6,677 nt of DNA from positions 1 through 6,677 of the forward strand of contig URCY01000073.1 of assembly GCA_900546415.1 (NCBI GenBank), in the 5' to 3' direction. A program made the translations under genes and the position numbers. Position 1 is the first letter of the stretch. Each line of letters opens with the position of its first letter. Source of the DNA: an uncultured Eubacteriales bacterium. Lineage in GTDB: Bacteria > Bacillota > Clostridia > Oscillospirales > Oscillospiraceae. The notes under the pieces were generated by a model. That model was not told where the DNA came from, made no database searches, and saw only the letters and a program-made list of their open reading frames with translations. Shown piece by piece: positions 1-6,001 of this stretch.

Positions 1-76
1 TTTCGTTACGGAATGACAAATCGCATCGTTAAAGATTGCCGCGTCGGGCGCAAAATGCGCCCTCCTCGCAATGGCA
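1..76 (+). repeat. Partial interspersed palindromic repeat, copy C
   Basis: This is the right-hand end of the repeat family seen complete at 6002-6223 and 6361-6570, cut by the window edge. The stretch AAGATTGCCGCGTCG and the terminal CCTCGCAATGGCA (64-76) match the right arms of the other copies; the terminal arm differs by one base from CCTCGCAATGACA. The first 30 bases align more loosely with the TTTCGTTCCGGGATGGCAAA portion of those copies. Like copy A, it carries a small GGGCGC/GCGCCC hairpin just inside the end. No coding sense is visible. Confidence 0.8.
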
Positions 77-84
77 AACTTGAT

Positions 85-141
85 GGGTTTTGCGGGAAAA
101 CGGAACAATTTCAGGGTTTGCGGGGAAACGGAACAATTTCC
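85..141 (+). repeat. Two-unit tandem repeat in the repeat tail
   Basis: Two near-identical units of 29 and 28 bases (85-113 and 114-141) lie head to tail. Each has the form GGGTTTTGCGGG, then AAACGGAACAATTTC. The same unit occurs once after copy A (from about 6234), so this is a local duplication within the tail that follows the palindromic repeat. The tail continues to about 170 with CGTTTGAAAAACGATGCGG (151-169), identical to 6270-6288. Confidence 0.75.
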
Positions 142-165
142 GGAACGAAGCGTTTGAAAAACGAT

Positions 166-206
166 GCGGCGCGACGCCGCCCGCGCTTCTCCGAAGGAGA
201 AATTTT
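166..206 (+). other. Two short hairpins before the gltX promoter
   Basis: GCGGCG-cga-CGCCGC (166-180) and TTCTCC-gaa-GGAGAA (187-201) are perfect 6-bp stems with 3-base loops. The second is followed by ATTTT, so it could be a weak terminator for an upstream gene outside the window, or simply the end of the repeat tail. Nothing else is recognisable between 207 and the promoter at 237. Confidence 0.35.
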
Positions 207-236
207 CCTGCGCGGCCGTCCTGCCTGTTTCCGTCA

Positions 237-266
237 TTGACAGAGATCGACTTTTGGTGGTATAAT
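237..266 (+). promoter_or_regulatory. Consensus housekeeping sigma promoter of the gltX operon
   Basis: TTGACA (237-242) and TATAAT (261-266) are both exact consensus hexamers, separated by 18 bases. The expected transcription start is near 273, giving a leader of only about 34 bases to the gltX start. That leaves no room for a T-box or other long leader riboregulator, so strong, largely constitutive expression is inferred. Confidence 0.9.
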
Positions 267-293
267 AAACTGACGAATTTTGAGTGAAATCAT

Positions 294-303
294 GAGGTGG
301 AGG
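294..303 (+). promoter_or_regulatory. Ribosome binding site that sets the gltX start
   Basis: The purine run GAGGTGGAGG ends three bases before ATG 307, and its first part GAGGTGG lies six bases from it. The in-frame TTG at 280 and ATG at 292 have no comparable upstream site, and ATG 292 overlaps this one. This favours 307 as the start. Confidence 0.75.
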
Positions 304-306
304 CTT

Positions 307-1950
307 ATGGATACCATTGCTCTTGCAAATTTACTCTTCCCGGACGTGACCGAGACGCCGGACGCGCTTGAGGCGCGCTATCCGCAGCGCGAGCTGCCCG
401 AGGGCGCGGTCGTGACGCGCATGGCGCCGTCTCCGACGGGCTTCGTGCATCTCGGAAATCTGGTTCAGGGGCTGGTCGCCGAGCGTATGGCGCATCAGTC
501 CGGCGGCGTGCTCTTCCTGCGCGTGGAGGACACCGACGCCAAGCGCGAGGTGCCCGGCGCGGTCGAGGTGCTCATCAACACGCTGCATCATTACGGCATC
601 GTCTTTGACGAGGGCGCGACGATCGACGGCGACAACGGCGCCTACGGCCCGTACCGCCAGCGCCAGCGCGCGGCGATCTATCACGTCTATGCCAAAAAGC
701 TCGTTGAGCAGGGCGACGCCTACCCGTGCTTCTGCACGGAGGAGGAGCTGACGGCCATGCGCGCCGAGCAGGAGGAAAAGAAGGTCAACTTCGGCTATTA
801 CGGCAGCTACGCCGTCTGGCGCGACCGCCCGCTCGAGGACATTCAGGCGGCGCTGGACGCCGGAAAGCCGTGGGTGCTGCGCTTCCGTTCGACCGGCTCG
901 ATCGAGAACAAATTCAAATACAACGATCTGGTCAAGGGCACGCTGACGGTCACGGAGAACGACATCGATCAGGTGCTGCTCAAGTCCGACGGCATCCCGA
1001 CCTATCATTTTGCCCACGCGGTCGACGATCACCTGATGCGCACGACCCACGTGGTGCGCGGCGACGAATGGCTGCCGAGCCTGCCGTTCCATTTGCAGCT
1101 CTTCCGGGCGCTGGGCTTCAAGATCCCGAAATACGTCCACATCGGCCCGCTGATGAAGATGGACGGCACGTCCAAGCGCAAGCTCTCCAAGCGCAAGGAT
1201 CCGGAGCTGGCGCTGACCTATTACAAGGCTGAAGGCTTCCCGGTCCGCGCGGTCTATGAATACGTCATGACGCTGCTGAACTCGAATTACGAGGACTGGC
1301 GGCGCGCCAATCCGACGGCCGACAGCGACAGCTTCAAATTCTCCTATAAAAAGCTCAATCCGGCCGGCGCACTGTTTGACTATGCCAAGCTCTGCGACGT
1401 CTCAAAGAACGAGATCGCCAAGCTCGACGCCGGGACGGTCTATACGCTGGCGCTGGAATACGCCGACGAGTTCGACCCGGAATTCGCCGCGCTGCTGCGC
1501 CGCGACCCGGACCATGCCAAGGCCATTTTGTCCATCGGCCGCGGCGGCAAGAAGCCCCGCAAGGATCTTGCCACGTGGAAGGACGTCCGGCCGTACATGA
1601 GCTTCTTCTATGACGAGCTGTTTGCCTCCGAGGGCTTCGACGCGCGGTTTGACCCGGCGGTCGTCCGCTCTGCGCTGGAAAAATTCCTCGCCGTCTATGA
1701 CCCGGCCGACGACGCAAACGCGTGGTTCGACAAGGTCAAGGCCGTCACGACCAAGATCGGCTTCGCCGCGGATATGAAGGCATATCGCGCAAGCCCGGAG
1801 GCCTATCCCGGCTCGGTCGCGGACGTCTCGGGCTTCCTGCGCGTGGCCGTGACCGGTCGGAGCAGCTCGCCCGACCTTTACACCGTGATGCAGCTGCTCG
1901 GCGCGGAGCGCACGGGGCGCCGTCTGCGCACGGCGGCGGAGAGCCTGTGA
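307..1950 (+). CDS. gltX: Glutamate--tRNA ligase, clostridial long form
   Basis: This cytoplasmic class I aminoacyl-tRNA synthetase attaches glutamate to tRNA-Glu using ATP. With ATG 307 it has 547 residues, longer than the usual 470-490 but typical of a clostridial form that carries a segment of about 40 residues before the first catalytic motif. Visible landmarks are PSPTGFVHLGN (41-51, the HIGH-type motif), RVEDTD (72-77, glutamate pocket), CFC (141-143), VRGDEW (251-256) and KLSKR (292-296, the KMSKS-type loop). The anticodon-binding region fills roughly 380-540. Only the first Cys pair of the zinc site known from other GluRSs is evident. Clostridial GluRSs may also charge tRNA-Gln where no GlnRS exists, but the sequence alone cannot decide this. 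It is the first gene of the operon and its stop overlaps the next start. Confidence 0.95.
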   Translation: MDTIALANLLFPDVTETPDALEARYPQRELPEGAVVTRMAPSPTGFVHLGNLVQGLVAERMAHQSGGVLFLRVEDTDAKREVPGAVEVLINTLHHYGIVFDEGATIDGDNGAYGPYRQRQRAAIYHVYAKKLVEQGDAYPCFCTEEELTAMRAEQEEKKVNFGYYGSYAVWRDRPLEDIQAALDAGKPWVLRFRSTGSIENKFKYNDLVKGTLTVTENDIDQVLLKSDGIPTYHFAHAVDDHLMRTTHVVRGDEWLPSLPFHLQLFRALGFKIPKYVHIGPLMKMDGTSKRKLSKRKDPELALTYYKAEGFPVRAVYEYVMTLLNSNYEDWRRANPTADSDSFKFSYKKLNPAGALFDYAKLCDVSKNEIAKLDAGTVYTLALEYADEFDPEFAALLRRDPDHAKAILSIGRGGKKPRKDLATWKDVRPYMSFFYDELFASEGFDARFDPAVVRSALEKFLAVYDPADDANAWFDKVKAVTTKIGFAADMKAYRASPEAYPGSVADVSGFLRVAVTGRSSSPDLYTVMQLLGAERTGRRLRTAAESL

Positions 1951-2561
1951 TGGTGCGGCAGATCGACCTGTCGAACGACCCGCGCAGGGCGCAGTTTGAT
2001 TACTTCCGCAATTTTCGCGACCCCTATGTCTCCGTCACCGTGCCGGTGGACATCACGCGTCTGCGCGAGCGCGGCACGCCGCTGTTCCTGAGCTATCTCT
2101 GGTGCGCGATCCGCGCGGCCAACGCCGTGCCCGAGCTGCGCCGGAGGATCGACGGCGAGCGCGTGGTCGAATATGACCGCTGCCTCAGCTCGCATACCGT
2201 CGCCCTGCCGAACGGGAGCTATTGCTATTGCACGCTCGACTGTGAAAAGCCGTTCGACGAATTCCTGCCCTATGCGCAGGCGGAGACGGAGCGCGCCAAG
2301 CGCGCCGCCTCGCTGACCGACGACGCCGACGCGGCGCAGCTCTTCTTCGTGACGGCGCTGCCGTGGCTGCCGTTCTCGTCGCTGTCGCTGCCCGTGCCCG
2401 AGCCGCCGGACAGCAACGTCCGCATCAGCTTCGGCGGCATCACGGAGCAGAACGGCCGCAGCCTGCTGCCGGTGAATCTGACGGCGCACCATGCGCTGGC
2501 CGACGGCATCCATCTTTCCCGCTTTTTCGCCGCAATGCAGGAGCGGATCGCGGAATTCTGA
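1950..2561 (+). CDS. CatA-like (chloramphenicol acetyltransferase family) O-acyltransferase
   Basis: This 203-residue protein resembles trimeric chloramphenicol acetyltransferases, which move an acetyl group from acetyl-CoA to a hydroxyl. It is slightly shorter than the usual 210-220. The N-terminal IDLSN (5-9), the block FRDPYVSVTVPVDI, and the C-terminal HHALADG (180-186) fit the family. His181 and Asp185 correspond to the catalytic His195 and structural Asp199 of the HHAVCDG motif. In the conserved S-A-x-P-W stretch, where type III CAT has Ser148, this protein has Thr135 in VTALPW. ATG 1950 overlaps the gltX TGA (TGATG), with GGAGAG (1938-1943) six bases upstream inside gltX, so translational coupling is likely. 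Many such proteins are housekeeping xenobiotic or sugar acetyltransferases; chloramphenicol resistance is possible but not shown. Confidence 0.85.
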   Translation: MVRQIDLSNDPRRAQFDYFRNFRDPYVSVTVPVDITRLRERGTPLFLSYLWCAIRAANAVPELRRRIDGERVVEYDRCLSSHTVALPNGSYCYCTLDCEKPFDEFLPYAQAETERAKRAASLTDDADAAQLFFVTALPWLPFSSLSLPVPEPPDSNVRISFGGITEQNGRSLLPVNLTAHHALADGIHLSRFFAAMQERIAEF

Positions 2562-2562
2562 C

Positions 2563-2569
2563 AGGAGGG
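2563..2569 (+). promoter_or_regulatory. Ribosome binding site of the YibE/F gene
   Basis: AGGAGGG lies ten bases before ATG 2580, in the 18-base gap after the acyltransferase stop. It supports the long N-terminal form. The internal Met-Met pair at residues 98-99 has no such site at normal spacing. Confidence 0.8.
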
Positions 2570-2579
2570 ACGTTCCGAT

Positions 2580-4040
2580 ATGAAACAAAAATTCTCCGGC
2601 CGCACCTTGGCCTATCTGATCCTGGGCGCGGCGTTTGCCCTCGTCGGCATTGCGCTGACCGTGGTGAGCTGCGCGGCCGAAAGCTTCCATATTCTCGCGC
2701 TGCTGTGCAGCATCGGCGTCGCCCTCGGCGGCGTGACGCTGGCGCTGCTGGCGTTGCGCGACCGCAGACTCGCCGCGCAGGAGCTGCCGGCCGAGCCGAA
2801 AAAATCCGTCAGGCAGACTGCGCCCGCCCCGGCCTCTCCGCTGGAGCAGAAGAAGCGCAGCTCGCTGAACATGATGCGCTCGGCGCTGGTCCTGCTGCTG
2901 TGCGGGCTGATCTTCTTCGCTGCCTATCAGGAGGCGCTGAAAACGCCGTCCACGCCGCGCTCGTCGGTGCAGTCCGGCGTGATCTACGAGAAGGCAAAGG
3001 TCATCGCCATCACCGGCGGCGCCTATCAGGGCGATCAGGACATGGAAGACGTCCCGGTCGGCAAGCAGGAGCTGACGGCGGAGCTGATCTCCGGCGATTA
3101 TAAGGGACAGCGCTTCTCGCTGACCAACAACCTGAGCTACCTTTACGGCACGGTTCTGAAGGAGGGCGACACGATCACCGTTGCGTTCTCCCTCACGGAC
3201 GGCAAGGTCGAAAATGTCGTCTTGCAGGACTATGACCGCACCGTGCCGCTGGCCGTGATCGTTCTGCTGTTCCTGCTCGTGACCATTCTGGTCGGCGGCA
3301 AGGTCGGCGCGAAGTCCCTGCTGGGGCTGGGACTGACGATCCTCTGCGTGTTCGTGATCCTGATCCCGCTGCTGCTCGACGGCTGGCCGACGCTCCCGAC
3401 GGTGCTGGCGCTGTGCGCGTTCGTCACGGTCATCACCTTCGTCGTGCTCGGCGGCGTCAACCGCAAGACGGTCTGCGCCATCCTCGGCACAATCATGGGC
3501 GTTGCGCTGGCCATGGCGTTCGGCAAATTCGCCTGCTGGCTCCTGCGCATCGACGGTTATAAGATGTACGTCGCCGTGCCGACGGTCGAGCCGCTGCTCC
3601 AGCTGCGGCAGACGCAGGACCCGGCGCACGCACTCCGGCTGGCCGACCTGCTGGTCGGCGGCATCCTGCTGGCGGCGCTCGGCGCGGTCAACGACGTTGC
3701 GATGAGCATCAGCTCGGCGATGAACGAGCTGATCGCCGTCAACCCGAGCCTGACCCGGCGGCAGCTCTTCAAATCCGGCATGAACATCGGCCGCGATATG
3801 GTCGGCACGATGACCAACACGCTGATCCTCGCGCTCGTCGGCGGCTCGTTTGCCATGATTATTTACTACACCTCCATGGAGCCGTCCTGGGTGCAGCTCA
3901 TGTCCACGACCTTCCTGTCCGTGGAAATGGTGCAGGCGCTGGCCAGCTCGATCGGCGTCATTCTGGCCGTGCCGTTCTCGGTTGTGATCGGAATGCTGCT
4001 CTTCGGTATGCGTCCGAAAAAGGCAAAAAAAGAAAAATAA
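2580..4040 (+). CDS. YibE/F family multi-span membrane protein
   Basis: This 486-residue integral membrane protein has a YibE/F-type C-terminal half. The signature is ALGAVNDVAMSISSAMNELI (366-385), followed by a conserved loop, SGMNIGRDMVGTMTNTLILA (399-418), and the final ASSIGVILAVP segment. Probable membrane spans are 10-29, 35-57, 100-116, 221-238, 244-265, 269-290, 294-317, 355-372, 411-430 and 450-475. Residues about 125-218 form a soluble beta-rich domain, probably extracytoplasmic. Most clostridial YibE/F proteins I know begin with one span and then this domain. Here an extra 95 or so residues with two spans and a Lys/Ala/Pro-rich linker (70-92) precede it. The function of the family is not established; transport or membrane-associated roles are only guesses. 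It is the last gene of the gltX operon. It ends in a Lys-rich tail (KKAKKEK), probably cytoplasmic. Confidence 0.9.
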   Translation: MKQKFSGRTLAYLILGAAFALVGIALTVVSCAAESFHILALLCSIGVALGGVTLALLALRDRRLAAQELPAEPKKSVRQTAPAPASPLEQKKRSSLNMMRSALVLLLCGLIFFAAYQEALKTPSTPRSSVQSGVIYEKAKVIAITGGAYQGDQDMEDVPVGKQELTAELISGDYKGQRFSLTNNLSYLYGTVLKEGDTITVAFSLTDGKVENVVLQDYDRTVPLAVIVLLFLLVTILVGGKVGAKSLLGLGLTILCVFVILIPLLLDGWPTLPTVLALCAFVTVITFVVLGGVNRKTVCAILGTIMGVALAMAFGKFACWLLRIDGYKMYVAVPTVEPLLQLRQTQDPAHALRLADLLVGGILLAALGAVNDVAMSISSAMNELIAVNPSLTRRQLFKSGMNIGRDMVGTMTNTLILALVGGSFAMIIYYTSMEPSWVQLMSTTFLSVEMVQALASSIGVILAVPFSVVIGMLLFGMRPKKAKKEK

Positions 4041-4045
4041 GCAAG

Positions 4046-4081
4046 AATCAGGAAAAATCAGGAAAAATCAGGAAAAATCAG
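4046..4081. repeat. 10-bp tandem repeat between convergent genes
   Basis: Three exact copies of GGAAAAATCA (4051-4080), preceded by a partial copy AATCA, start six bases after the YibE/F stop. Read on the minus strand the unit is TGATTTTTCC, so each copy presents a short U-run to transcripts coming from the regulator gene. This suggests slippage expansion of a terminator tail. Confidence 0.9.
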
Positions 4082-4113
4082 AAGCCCTGTGTCCGAGCGG
4101 ACACAGGGCTTCT
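4080..4113 (-). terminator. Perfect 15-bp hairpin terminator, mainly for the minus-strand regulator gene
   Basis: AGAAGCCCTGTGTCC (4080-4094) pairs perfectly with GGACACAGGGCTTCT (4099-4113) around the 4-base loop GAGC. On the minus strand the stem lies three bases past the regulator's TGA and is followed by GATTTTT and further U-runs from the tandem repeat, a good intrinsic terminator. On the plus strand the stem ends CTTCT and then runs into GC-mixed coding DNA, so termination of the gltX operon here would be weaker or rely on the stem alone. Confidence 0.85.
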
Positions 4114-4116
4114 CGC

Positions 4117-5562
4117 TCACAGCAGCTCGTCGATGATCCGGCGTATGGCTGCGTTCGTCTCCTCCGGAGTCATGGCGTATTTTCCGGAGACAAGGTCGTC
4201 AAAATAATCCTCGAAGGCGCGGCACAGGCCGCGTTCGTTGAAATAAAGCTCGCGGTTGATCGCACCCATCACGACGCTGACGGCGAACTGCTTGCCGTCG
4301 AGCGCGCCGACGTCCCAGTGCGGCTTCACCGGGAAAACGCAGTTTTTCAGAAAGACCATCTGATACCAGCCCTCGTCGCAGGCCCGCAGCATTCCCTCGA
4401 GCAGGTAGCGACGGTGTGCCTTTGAGAGCGGCTTGACCATAAAGACGTCCGGATATTCCGGGATCCTGCCGCTCCCGGCAAAGCTGCGCACGCTTTCGCT
4501 GTTCAGAATGATCGTGGTTCTGCCGCTCCGCTTCAGCGCGCGTGTCATATGGAAAATGTTCAGGAGCGAACGGAGCACGTCGTCATACTGCGGGATCTGC
4601 GGGTTCAGGTATTCGTGGATGATCTCGTCCGACCAGAAGGCAGAGGCGCACAGGCCGCCCGAGATCAGCTTTGCATGGCGCAGACGGTCGTCGCCGCAGT
4701 TGCGCTCTGCCTGCCGGGCGATCCCGATCGGCGTGTCCTGATGGGACAGCAGCGGGCGGCAGAGCTGCTCCACACGCCCGAAGCGCTCAAAATAGCAGCG
4801 GATGACCTCCGGGTCGCGGCAGAGGATCGCGCTGCGGCCGTCTGCGGAGATGCGCAGCGCGCCGCGCGGCGAGAGGATCAGCCCGGGCAGCAGATTCGTC
4901 TCGCCGAAATACTCGTCAGGGTGGCCGTAATAGTATTTTGCGACGTAGCGCGCGACGGAGGTGCTGTATTGTGTGACATAATAGGCGCGCTCGATATTCG
5001 TGATCCGGCCGGTGCAGCGGCCGCTCTCCATGCAGAAAATATGGCGGATGACCGATTTTGAGGGGAAGTGCCCGAGCAGCAGATAGAGGTTGTGCAGCAG
5101 GTCGTTCTCCGGCGGGAGCATCACGGCAAGCTCCTCGTCGCGCTGCAAAGCGTCGGAGAACAGCGCAAAGAGCGCGGCCTGTACGTCCCCCTCCGTGTGC
5201 AGAACGGCGAAGCTGCCGCTCAGCTCATAGGGCTGAAATTGCGGCGTGATGGCCACGGCGTTGCACTGCCGTTCGATCTCCGGGAGGGATTGCAGCAGCC
5301 ATTTGATCTTCTGCCGCTCTGCCGCGCGCTCCGGCCCGAGCTGCAGGACGGCATAGCTTTCGCTCAGCAGCTCGTATTCGCTCGGCGAGAGCTGGAGGGC
5401 AGCCGCGAGACGTTCCAGCTCGTCCTCGTTGTGCATGGCGCGCTTACCGTTCATATATTGATGCAGCGTGGGCGGATGAATGCCGCAGGTGCGCGCAAGC
5501 TGTGAGACGTTGGCCTCGCGGCCGCGGATCAATTGACTCAGAAGCTCAGAGAAATTCGACAT
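4117..5562 (-). CDS. XRE-type helix-turn-helix regulator with a large unassigned C-terminal region
   Basis: With ATG at 5562 the protein has 481 residues. The N-terminus (about 4-62) is an XRE/Cro-CI-like DNA-binding domain, with NVSQLARTCGIHPPTLHQYM as the helix-turn-helix and ERLAAALQLSPSEYELL closing it. The remaining 410 or so residues have no transmembrane segment and no domain I can name. They mix hydrophobic strands with many Tyr, Arg and scattered Cys residues, and contain landmarks such as AYYVTQYSTSVARYVAKYYY (193-212) and MVKPLSKAHRRYLLEGML (375-392). A ligand- or signal-sensing role is only inferred from the architecture. The longer frame back to 5670 adds 36 residues, but it would run through the proposed promoter and lacks a ribosome binding site; AAGGA at 5571-5575 sits eight bases from ATG 5562. 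The gene is convergent with the gltX operon and stands alone on its strand. Confidence 0.85.
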   Translation of the reverse strand: MSNFSELLSQLIRGREANVSQLARTCGIHPPTLHQYMNGKRAMHNEDELERLAAALQLSPSEYELLSESYAVLQLGPERAAERQKIKWLLQSLPEIERQCNAVAITPQFQPYELSGSFAVLHTEGDVQAALFALFSDALQRDEELAVMLPPENDLLHNLYLLLGHFPSKSVIRHIFCMESGRCTGRITNIERAYYVTQYSTSVARYVAKYYYGHPDEYFGETNLLPGLILSPRGALRISADGRSAILCRDPEVIRCYFERFGRVEQLCRPLLSHQDTPIGIARQAERNCGDDRLRHAKLISGGLCASAFWSDEIIHEYLNPQIPQYDDVLRSLLNIFHMTRALKRSGRTTIILNSESVRSFAGSGRIPEYPDVFMVKPLSKAHRRYLLEGMLRACDEGWYQMVFLKNCVFPVKPHWDVGALDGKQFAVSVVMGAINRELYFNERGLCRAFEDYFDDLVSGKYAMTPEETNAAIRRIIDELL

Positions 5563-5570
5563 GTTTCGTT

Positions 5571-5576
5571 TCCTTT
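5571..5576 (-). promoter_or_regulatory. Ribosome binding site of the regulator gene
   Basis: AAAGGA on the minus strand lies eight bases before ATG 5562. This decides the start over upstream in-frame codons, including the ATG at 5670. Confidence 0.75.
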
Positions 5577-5638
5577 CAAGAGGCTGATCGGCAAAACGAC
5601 CAAAAGCATAGAAAACGGACTTGCAATCTACATGAATT

Positions 5639-5667
5639 ATAATAGCACAATTTGGCAGTTTGTGCAA
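5639..5667 (-). promoter_or_regulatory. Probable promoter of the regulator gene
   Basis: On the minus strand TTGCAC (5667-5662) and TATTAT (5644-5639) are separated by 17 bases. A perfect TATAAT also exists three bases further on (5641-5636), at 20-base spacing from the same -35. The -35 match is weak (TTG only), so this may need an activator or be tuned by the inverted repeat inside it. The leader to ATG 5562 would be about 65-70 bases. Confidence 0.6.
5645..5665. promoter_or_regulatory. Inverted repeat inside the regulator promoter, candidate operator
   Basis: GCACAA (5645-5650) and TTGTGC (5660-5665) are perfect inverted half-sites with 9 bases between them, about one and a half helical turns centre to centre. 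They fill the spacer and overlap the -35 box of the minus-strand promoter. This is a typical layout for autoregulation by an XRE-type protein, but no binding evidence exists. Confidence 0.45.
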
Positions 5668-5674
5668 CATGATT

Positions 5675-5714
5675 GTAGCAAAAAGGTTAAAAAATCCTGC
5701 TACTTTTTTTGCTA
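5675..5714. promoter_or_regulatory. A/T-rich nested inverted repeats between divergent promoters
   Basis: TAGCAAAAA (5676-5684) and TTTTTGCTA (5706-5714) are perfect inverted arms, 21 bases apart. Nested with them, GTAGCA (5675-5680) pairs with TGCTAC (5698-5703), and GG with CC inside that. A run of seven T follows TGCTAC, so the plus strand also resembles a weak terminator. The position, upstream of the minus-strand promoter and overlapping the approach to the plus-strand one, suits a regulator binding site or a bendable A-tract element. Confidence 0.4.
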
Positions 5715-5718
5715 TACC

Positions 5719-5747
5719 TTTTCAGGACACAATTTTTGTGATATGAT
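5719..5747 (+). promoter_or_regulatory. Candidate divergent promoter on the plus strand
   Basis: TTTTCA (5719-5724) and TATGAT (5742-5747) have 17-base spacing and match 4/6 and 5/6 of the consensus hexamers. The predicted start near 5754 coincides with the 5' arm of the outer stem of the candidate RNA downstream. There is no ribosome binding site before the ATG pair at 5744-5749, so a non-coding transcript is favoured. Confidence 0.5.
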
Positions 5748-5753
5748 GAAGCT

Positions 5754-5891
5754 GCTACAGGCAAGAGAACAGTCGCGCGGCGGTTTCCTGCTTTCCGCCG
5801 GCGGGTATCATGCGGCGGTCTGCAACGCCGCGTGCCTGTGGTCGTATGGGGAAGAGGCTCGACTGCGCCGCAGTCGAGCCTTAGCCGTTTT
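5754..5891 (+). ncRNA. Candidate structured small RNA, unknown family
   Basis: By eye the transcript folds into a closed structure. Outer arms GCTACAGGCA (5754-5763) and TGCCTGTGGT (5833-5842) pair over about 10 bp including wobbles. Inside are CGGCGG/CCGCCG (5778-5783 with 5795-5800, 11-base loop) and GCGGCG/CGCCGC (5812-5817 with 5826-5831, 8-base loop). A terminator hairpin ends it. It matches no RNA I recognise: no SRP Alu or helix-8 motif, T-box, tmRNA or common riboswitch signature. An open frame of 73 codons starting at 5744 crosses it but lacks a ribosome binding site and runs through the terminator. No gene follows to be controlled in cis, so a trans-acting RNA or a by-product of the repeat-rich region are the alternatives. 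Confidence 0.4.
5856..5891 (+). terminator. 11-bp GC-rich hairpin with short T tail
   Basis: GGCTCGACTGC (5856-5866) and GCAGTCGAGCC (5870-5880) pair perfectly around loop GCC, extended by one A-T pair. TTAGCCGTTTT follows, a poor and interrupted U-tract, so termination is likely but perhaps inefficient. From 5892 to 5962 I see nothing beyond a minor GTCG/CGAC hairpin near 5930. Confidence 0.65.
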
Positions 5892-5962
5892 GAAAGAGGA
5901 AAGTGGATCGAGAAAAGAAATGGCGGTGTCGCTGCGCGACGGATTTCAAACATTTCAGAAAT

Positions 5963-6000
5963 AAAAATGGTAGGTTTTCTGCGAAAAACCTACCATTTTT
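5963..6000. terminator. Perfect 16-bp A/T-flanked hairpin
   Basis: AAAAATGGTAGGTTTT (5963-5978) and AAAACCTACCATTTTT (5985-6000) are perfect arms around the 6-base loop CTGCGA. The A5/T5 ends make it a textbook bidirectional intrinsic terminator. Its right arm also matches the outer end of the adjacent palindromic repeat (compare inverted GGTTGGTTTT at 6229-6238 and GGTAGGTTTT at 6576-6585), so it may be part of that element. Confidence 0.7.
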
Positions 6001-6001
6001 G

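Noticed and set aside
267..306. T-box or other leader riboswitch before gltX
   Set aside because: The predicted leader is only about 34 bases, too short, and it has no T-box signature.
331..1140. 269-codon minus-strand frame inside gltX
   Set aside because: It is the shadow of a confidently identified synthetase; its composition reflects reverse-complement codon bias.
1878..3629. 583-codon open frame on the minus strand opposite the acyltransferase and YibE/F genes
   Set aside because: It is Arg/Gln/His-rich low-complexity translation, typical of the antisense frame of GC-rich genes. It covers two recognised genes on the plus strand and has no recognisable motif.
5563..5670. N-terminal extension of the regulator to ATG 5670
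   Set aside because: The extra 36 codons run across the proposed promoter and operator, there is no ribosome binding site before 5670, and AAGGA sits correctly before ATG 5562.
5754..5891. Known housekeeping RNA such as SRP RNA, 6S RNA, tmRNA or RNase P RNA
   Set aside because: The characteristic conserved motifs of these RNAs are not visible, and the length does not fit tmRNA or RNase P.
5744..5964. 73-codon plus-strand frame starting at the ATG pair at 5744
   Set aside because: There is no ribosome binding site, it overlaps the -10 box, it runs through a GC-rich terminator-like hairpin, and it resembles no known protein.
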